A stretch of 9,531 nt of DNA. It comes from an uncultured Christensenella sp. (GTDB lineage Bacteria; Bacillota; Clostridia; Christensenellales; UBA1242). Below are positions 6,210-9,531 of the stretch, one piece after another. The notes under the pieces were generated by a model that ran no database searches, was not told where the DNA came from, and saw only the letters and a list, made by a program, of their open reading frames with translations. Position 1 is the stretch's first letter. Every line of letters begins with the position of its first letter. The stretch is from contig CASFFI010000012.1 of assembly GCA_949293925.1 (NCBI GenBank), forward strand, positions 1 to 9,531, in the 5' to 3' direction. Position numbers and translations under genes: made by a program.

Positions 6210-6857
6210 TTAGTTATTAGATTTATTATTTAATTTTTCTTTTAGTTCAGCTATCTCTCGCTTCAATCCTTCATATTCTTCAATAGATATAGTTATTTTA
6301 TCTTTCTGATAATTTATGTTGTCTTCGTATTTTCTTGATAAAATTGATAAAGCTACAAGCAATGATATCGTTATTATAACTACTGCAAAGAACAGCGCAG
6401 TCATATTTTCATATAAAACTTTGTTGTCAAATACTAAAAGGGTTATTACTAATTCTACATAAGCAAGTGTTATATATGCTGGAATTTGTAACCATAATAA
6501 TTTTTTATTTAATTTTAAAATATTTGAAACAACTATATTTGCAAAGATTGAAATAAATGAGAAAACTACTGTAATTTTTAAGAAATTATCATTTAAATTT
6601 TTAGCCCAAATTACTATTAAAAATAATATTGCAGAAATTCCTATAAGGACACTAATTAAAATTGAAAAAATATTTTTTTGCTCTAATAATTTGGCAATAT
6701 TATTTAACAAAATACTAGCACTTAAGATAGTAAGTAATGTGAATAATATACTTAAAGGTATTCCAGAAAAATCAAAAACATTAAATATAGCAAGTACAGA
6801 AATTAAGGCAGATATCCCTAAACATGCCAAAGAAATAATAGTTAAAATTCTTTTCAT
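6210..6857 (-). CDS. Six-helix membrane protein with cytoplasmic coiled-coil tail, unknown function
   Basis: I do not recognise this 215-residue protein. Six hydrophobic segments are visible at about 5-27, 33-55, 63-85, 93-113, 120-143 and 151-173, so it should be an integral membrane protein with both ends on the same side, the cytoplasm judging by the N-terminal MKR and the charged tail. The tail (174-215) contains a heptad-like charged stretch IEEYEGLKREIAELKEKLNN, likely a short coiled coil for self-association or partner binding. No enzyme motif, substrate-binding signature or conserved charged residue within a helix stands out, apart from E135 in helix five. The ATG is supported by AGGAGT (6862-6867 on the plus-strand scale) and by a good promoter just upstream. 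It is divergent from the DUF2188-like gene and convergent with the ABC gene, so it is a single-gene unit with no operon partner to hint at function. Confidence 0.85.
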   Translation of the reverse strand: MKRILTIISLACLGISALISVLAIFNVFDFSGIPLSILFTLLTILSASILLNNIAKLLEQKNIFSILISVLIGISAILFLIVIWAKNLNDNFLKITVVFSFISIFANIVVSNILKLNKKLLWLQIPAYITLAYVELVITLLVFDNKVLYENMTALFFAVVIITISLLVALSILSRKYEDNINYQKDKITISIEEYEGLKREIAELKEKLNNKSNN

Positions 6858-6875
6858 AATTACTCCTATAAACTA

Positions 6876-6904
6876 ATTATATAAAAATTCGTTATAAAAA
6901 TCAA
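6876..6904 (-). promoter_or_regulatory. SigA-type promoter of the membrane-protein gene
   Basis: Read on the minus strand: TTGATT (6904-6899), a 17-bp spacer and a perfect TATAAT (6881-6876). Transcription would start near 6869, only two bases before the Shine-Dalgarno sequence, leaving a leader of about 12 bases. An A/T-only palindrome with seven-base arms (6903-6919) touches the -35. Confidence 0.75.
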
Positions 6905-6953
6905 TATTTTAGAAATATTATTAAAAATTATAAAATAAAAATGTCGATTTATA

Positions 6954-6982
6954 TTGAAAATCATATTTTTTTGATGTATAAT
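6954..6982 (+). promoter_or_regulatory. SigA-type promoter of the DUF2188-like gene
   Basis: TTGAAA (6954-6959), a 17-bp spacer and a perfect TATAAT (6977-6982). The predicted start near 6989 is about 13 bases before ATG 7002. A TGTCGAT at 6942-6948, one base from a Spo0A box, lies just upstream; I give this little weight. Confidence 0.8.
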
Positions 6983-7001
6983 CAAATTAGTGGAGGGAAT
7001 T

Positions 7002-7307
7002 ATGGCAATTTGCAAAAAGGAAAATAAAAAAGTACAAGATGTGACAACAGCTAACGAAAATACTTGTGAAAATGTAACAACTTCTAATGAGCAAATTAAA
7101 GAAAAAGCAAAAACCAGAACTCCTATTTATCGTGTTTTATATGATTCAACAGAAAGAGTTTGGGTAATTAAAAAAGATGGTGCAAAAAGAATAATTAAAA
7201 AGTATTGGACGAAGGCTGAAGCGTTAGAAGCTGTTGAAAAAATGTCAGCGAACCAAGAAATTTCATTTGTGGTGCACAAAAAAGATGGTAAATTTCAAAA
7301 AAAATAA
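7002..7307 (+). CDS. Small DUF2188-like protein
   Basis: A 101-residue soluble protein. Residues 42-101 (IYRVLYDSTERVWVIKKDG, then KYWTKAEALEAVEKMSANQ and FVVHKKDGKFQ) fit the DUF2188 pattern: a W-x-V-K-K-G-strand, a helix starting T-K-x-E-A, and a final strand x-V-H-x-x-D-G-x. The family is widespread and its function is not established. The first 41 residues are polar, rich in Thr, Asn, Glu and Lys, and probably disordered. The open frame reaches GTG at 6990, but the Shine-Dalgarno GGAGGGA (6992-6998) lies between that GTG and ATG 7002, and the promoter predicts transcription starting near 6989, so ATG 7002 is the start. It is alone between a divergent gene and a terminator. The strong ribosome binding site and promoter suggest it is well expressed. 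Lysine-rich, no cysteine cluster, no membrane segment. Confidence 0.82.
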   Translation: MAICKKENKKVQDVTTANENTCENVTTSNEQIKEKAKTRTPIYRVLYDSTERVWVIKKDGAKRIIKKYWTKAEALEAVEKMSANQEISFVVHKKDGKFQKK

Positions 7308-7351
7308 TAATTAAAAAGTTGAAATTTTTTAAACCAATGAAATAAAATAAC

Positions 7352-7387
7352 AAAAGGAACTCTACAAAATAGTAAAGCTCCTTTTTT
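7352..7387. terminator. Bidirectional terminator between DUF2188-like gene and sipL
   Basis: Bases 7352-7365 pair with 7372-7385 (12 of 14 pairs, two mismatches) around an AAAATA loop, with an AAAAGGA/TCCTTTT base. T residues continue to 7387 for the plus strand, and the A-rich left flank gives U-rich RNA for the minus strand. Confidence 0.78.
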
Positions 7388-7443
7388 ATTAATTTGAAAA
7401 TAACAGAGAAACATTTTTGAAATTTTTAGATTAAATTAATATG

Positions 7444-8943
7444 TTATCTATATATAATTATTTTTTCATTTTCCTTTAAAGGATTCGTTAAATTTTTATT
7501 ATATTTATATATATCTTCAGCTGAAGTCTTTGTTCTTTTACATAATTCCCACATATTTTCATTAGGTTTAGTTATAAAAATTTGCATACTACATTTATCT
7601 TCAATAGGTTTAGCGGGTGTTGCTTTTGACAAACATTTATAATTTTTTGTTGCAAAAATTTGTGTGTTACAACTAATACTAAAATCAATGTCCAAAGTAT
7701 TGCCTCTTTTAATTTTTGCTTTGTTTGACTTTATGCAAATATCTGGTACAACTATACATTTTTCACAATTAATTTCTGGTGTGGTCTGTTTTAAAATGAA
7801 AGGCACTTCAATATTTATCGAACGAACTTTATCTTCTTCATTTCTATATATTACTGTTGAGTACAATAAGCCTTCAATTACAGAGTTATTATTTTCTATA
7901 TTAGTTTTTGTTATGTCAAAACAAGTGTTGTTGATGTCTATTATGCTATTTATAATTTCACTTTCTTTTACTTCTATTTCATTATTTATAATTGTTTCTA
8001 AATTTGGTAAAACAATTCTCTCGTTTAAACTCACAATCATTTCTTTTGTATCAATTTCAAACTTGGTACTGAAAGCATCTTCAGTTAAGTTTACATCAGC
8101 AGTTTTGAACACATAGATTATACATTCATTATCAAATGTAAATGTCAAATTTGTTGCGTTGTCATTTAATGTAGTTTTGACTTCAATTGATTTTTGCAGT
8201 GTTTTAGTTTTGCAAAATAAATCTGTATTGTCCTGGTCAAAGTTTGTTTCAACCTGTTGAGTATAAGGTATAAAGTTATCGGCTACACATATTTCACTAT
8301 TTGAGTTTTCATAAATAATATGTAAATGATAATCTCCTGAAATTGTTGTATAGTTAGAATTAGAGGATATTTTTAAACATTCCATATCTAAATTGTAAAA
8401 TAATATTTTGTTGATATTATCATTTACTTTTATGTTTATTTCATCAGAAAAAGTGGAAGTTATTGTATTACATAAATATGTGGATTTTGCATTATTTACT
8501 TTTGTAATCAAATCGTTACAGTCAAGATTTGTATTTAATTTTTCGTTATCGTATAAACAACAACTTAAATTTGAAATTACTTTTACTCTTAAGTGTCTAT
8601 CATCAAAACTATTTTCGACTTCATACGAAATACTATTGATGATAATTGAACTAGATATATCACAACCATCAATGTTTACTGTTTCATCAAAATTCTCATT
8701 ATCATTAATAGAATTAAATAAGCCATCAGTATCAATATACACAACCTTTAATGTGATTTTCCCGCTCACATTTGCTTTGTTTTTATTAGGTTCTATTTTT
8801 ACATCGTTAACATTAGGTGTAATGCTGATTATCTTATCAATTTGTGCTGCGTTGTCAATGTTTAAATTAAAATTTGTTTTTATTTTTAATGGTTCAACTT
8901 GACATACTTTTAAAATATTAGTATCAAAATTTTCGTTACTCAT
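7444..8943 (-). CDS. sipL: SipL-like spore coat morphogenesis protein (SPOCS/DUF3794 plus LysM)
   Basis: A 499-residue protein with three repeats of the beta-rich SPOCS (DUF3794) type, roughly 14-135, 165-282 and 295-430, and a C-terminal LysM domain (about 452-499: MQIFITKPNENMWELCKRTKTSAEDIYKYN...LKENEKIIIY). This architecture and length match SipL of Clostridioides difficile (over 500 residues), which takes the place of Bacillus SpoVID: it binds the coat ATPase SpoIVA through the LysM domain and makes coat encase the forespore, on the mother-cell side. No signal peptide or membrane helix is present, as expected. It contains 18 cysteines, a high number for a cytoplasmic coat protein, compatible with later cross-linking (inference). 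Start ATG has GGAGG (8952-8948) four bases upstream. In known sporeformers sipL is under SigE; a possible SigE-like -35 lies upstream. A generic DUF3794/LysM protein is the alternative. Confidence 0.78.
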   Translation of the reverse strand: MSNENFDTNILKVCQVEPLKIKTNFNLNIDNAAQIDKIISITPNVNDVKIEPNKNKANVSGKITLKVVYIDTDGLFNSINDNENFDETVNIDGCDISSSIIINSISYEVENSFDDRHLRVKVISNLSCCLYDNEKLNTNLDCNDLITKVNNAKSTYLCNTITSTFSDEINIKVNDNINKILFYNLDMECLKISSNSNYTTISGDYHLHIIYENSNSEICVADNFIPYTQQVETNFDQDNTDLFCKTKTLQKSIEVKTTLNDNATNLTFTFDNECIIYVFKTADVNLTEDAFSTKFEIDTKEMIVSLNERIVLPNLETIINNEIEVKESEIINSIIDINNTCFDITKTNIENNNSVIEGLLYSTVIYRNEEDKVRSINIEVPFILKQTTPEINCEKCIVVPDICIKSNKAKIKRGNTLDIDFSISCNTQIFATKNYKCLSKATPAKPIEDKCSMQIFITKPNENMWELCKRTKTSAEDIYKYNKNLTNPLKENEKIIIYR

Positions 8944-8962
8944 TTAACCTCCAAATCATAAA

Positions 8963-8993
8963 TATTTATATTAAATTTTCAGCAAAATATGAT
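8963..8993 (-). promoter_or_regulatory. Possible SigE-type promoter of sipL
   Basis: On the minus strand ATCATATT (8993-8986) matches the SigE -35 pattern GTCATATT at seven of eight positions. After 15 bases comes TATAAATA (8970-8963), a weak match to CATACAAT. The -35 is convincing, the -10 is not; in such AT-rich DNA this needs a mapped start. Confidence 0.35.
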
Positions 8994-9028
8994 TTATTTT
9001 TTTTGCAATGATTACAAAATTTATGATA

Positions 9029-9035
9029 TTCGACA
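9029..9035 (-). promoter_or_regulatory. Candidate 0A box between sipL and the Spo0A-like gene
   Basis: TTCGACA on the plus strand is a perfect TGTCGAA, the Spo0A-binding core, on the minus strand, preceded by T residues (TTTTTGTCGAA). It lies 36 bases upstream of the candidate sipL -35 and about 84 bases upstream of the -10 of the response regulator. The same 7-mer also occurs inside rsmG (722-728), so chance cannot be excluded. Confidence 0.42.
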
Positions 9036-9054
9036 AAAATGTAAATTAAATCAA

Positions 9055-9070
9055 AGAATTAGATAATTCT
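9055..9070. repeat. 16-bp palindrome upstream of the Spo0A-like gene
   Basis: AGAATTA (9055-9061) and TAATTCT (9064-9070) are perfect seven-base arms around GA. No T run follows, so it is not a terminator. A protein-binding site is possible but unproven. Confidence 0.4.
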
Positions 9071-9115
9071 ACTTAATAAAAAACAAATTTCTCTGTAGCA
9101 AATTTTGAAAAGTAT

Positions 9116-9124
9116 TGTTATATT
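9116..9124 (+). promoter_or_regulatory. Possible extended -10 promoter of the Spo0A-like gene
   Basis: TG (9116-9117), one base, then TATATT (9119-9124) makes an extended -10. The TTGAAA at 9105-9110 is too close to be its -35, and the correctly spaced TAGCAA (9096-9101) is weak. I found no convincing SigH-type element. Confidence 0.42.
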
Positions 9125-9154
9125 TTAGTCAAGTTTTAAAAATCAGGAGGAATT

Positions 9155-9531
9155 ATGGAAGATAAAAAATTAAAACTTATAATTGCCGATGTAAATCAAA
9201 ACATCGTAGTTGATACAAAAGAAGTGTTTGAAAATGATGGTAAATATGAAGTTGTGGCTACTTGTAAAGATGGGAATGAACTTACAAAATTAATAGGTCA
9301 GAAAAGCCCTGAAGTTTTGATAATGGATTTAGCACTGTCAGGTAAAGATGGTTTTGAAGTTTTGGAAGACATTAAGAATATGAATAAAGATGTTACTATT
9401 GTAATTCATTCAGAGTTTGCACTTAACGGATTTATTAACAGAGCAATTTCTTTAGGCGCAAAATATTATTGTATAAAACCAATGGATTTGAATTTATTAA
9501 AGAAAAGAGTTGATGAATTAATTGAAGAAAA
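9155..9531 (+). CDS. Spo0A-like response regulator, receiver domain, partial
   Basis: The first 125 codons of a gene that runs off the right edge. The start ATG follows AGGAGG (9145-9150). The visible part is a CheY-type receiver domain: IIADVNQN (9-16), EVLIMDL (53-59) with phospho-acceptor D58, conserved small hydroxyl S86, and K108 in the signature GAKYYCIKPMD (101-111), which closely resembles GASYFILKPFD of Spo0A. In Spo0A, phosphorylation through the phosphorelay commits the cell to sporulation. Two departures are seen: the second acidic residue of the pocket (normally D-D) is V13, and the usual M-P after the phospho-site region is L61-S62. Asp58, Ser86 and Lys108 remain, so phosphorylation is still possible but magnesium binding may be weaker. 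The DNA-binding domain is outside the window, so Spo0A identity is probable rather than certain; another receiver-domain regulator is the alternative. Its neighbour sipL and the upstream 0A box support a sporulation role. Confidence 0.72.
   Translation, partial: MEDKKLKLIIADVNQNIVVDTKEVFENDGKYEVVATCKDGNELTKLIGQKSPEVLIMDLALSGKDGFEVLEDIKNMNKDVTIVIHSEFALNGFINRAISLGAKYYCIKPMDLNLLKKRVDELIEE

Noticed and set aside
6691..6876. Plus-strand 61-codon frame opposite the membrane-protein gene
   Set aside because: Shadow frame without Shine-Dalgarno sequence or family resemblance.
6903..6919. AATATTT-TAG-AAATATT palindrome as operator
   Set aside because: Arms are A/T only, so it is weakly informative; noted only because it touches the -35 of the membrane-protein gene.
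6942..6948. TGTCGAT as a 0A box upstream of the DUF2188-like gene
   Set aside because: One mismatch to the core 7-mer, and such 7-mers also occur in coding sequence in this window.
6990..7001. GTG 6990 as start of the DUF2188-like gene
   Set aside because: It overlaps the start of GGAGGGA, which correctly serves ATG 7002.
7664..8902. Plus-strand open frames opposite sipL
   Set aside because: Hydrophobic-looking shadow translations of an AT-rich antisense strand; the minus frame carries SPOCS and LysM features.

Overview
The window comes from a very AT-rich, low-GC Gram-positive genome, most likely a spore-forming member of the Clostridia or a relative. Three things support this: the mnmG-rsmG-parA-parB gene order typical of Firmicutes near the chromosome origin, strong purine-rich Shine-Dalgarno sites with plain SigA-type promoters, and two sporulation-type genes at the right end (a SipL-like SPOCS/LysM protein and a Spo0A-like receiver). 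TGG encodes Trp, and TAA is the stop codon wherever I checked. I cannot name the species.

Layout. Positions 1-2772 are a plus-strand cluster: the 3' end of mnmG (tRNA U34 modification), rsmG (16S rRNA m7G527 methylation, overlapping mnmG by one base), then parA and parB (chromosome partition), which has its own promoter and ends in a hairpin terminator. Positions 2773-4060 hold no gene and are about 90% A+T. They contain four copies of a 16-bp palindrome, TGTTCTAYRTAGAACA-like, that resembles the ParB target parS. The first copy abuts the parB terminator. A tRNA-Arg(ACG) with a clear promoter and a probable terminator follows at 4061-4137. Next is an ABC half-transporter (4329-6116), preceded by two matched 22-bp palindromes that look like operators. 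A bidirectional terminator separates it from a convergent six-helix membrane protein of unknown function (6210-6857, minus). That gene is divergent from a small DUF2188-like protein (7002-7307). A second bidirectional terminator separates this from sipL (7444-8943, minus). Divergent from sipL, a Spo0A-like response regulator starts at 9155 and is cut off by the window end.

How the parts fit. ParA, ParB and the adjacent palindromes form a self-contained partition locus: ParB would load on the four sites and ParA would act on the ParB-DNA complex. The sites have a shifted core relative to canonical parS, and this is the most interesting feature of the window. The right end looks like a sporulation locus: the 0A-box-like TGTCGAA lies in the shared upstream region of sipL and the Spo0A-like gene. 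Several promoters sit so close to their genes that the transcript would begin almost at the Shine-Dalgarno sequence; for parA and the DUF2188 gene this also shows that the longest ORF start (TTG or GTG) is wrong.
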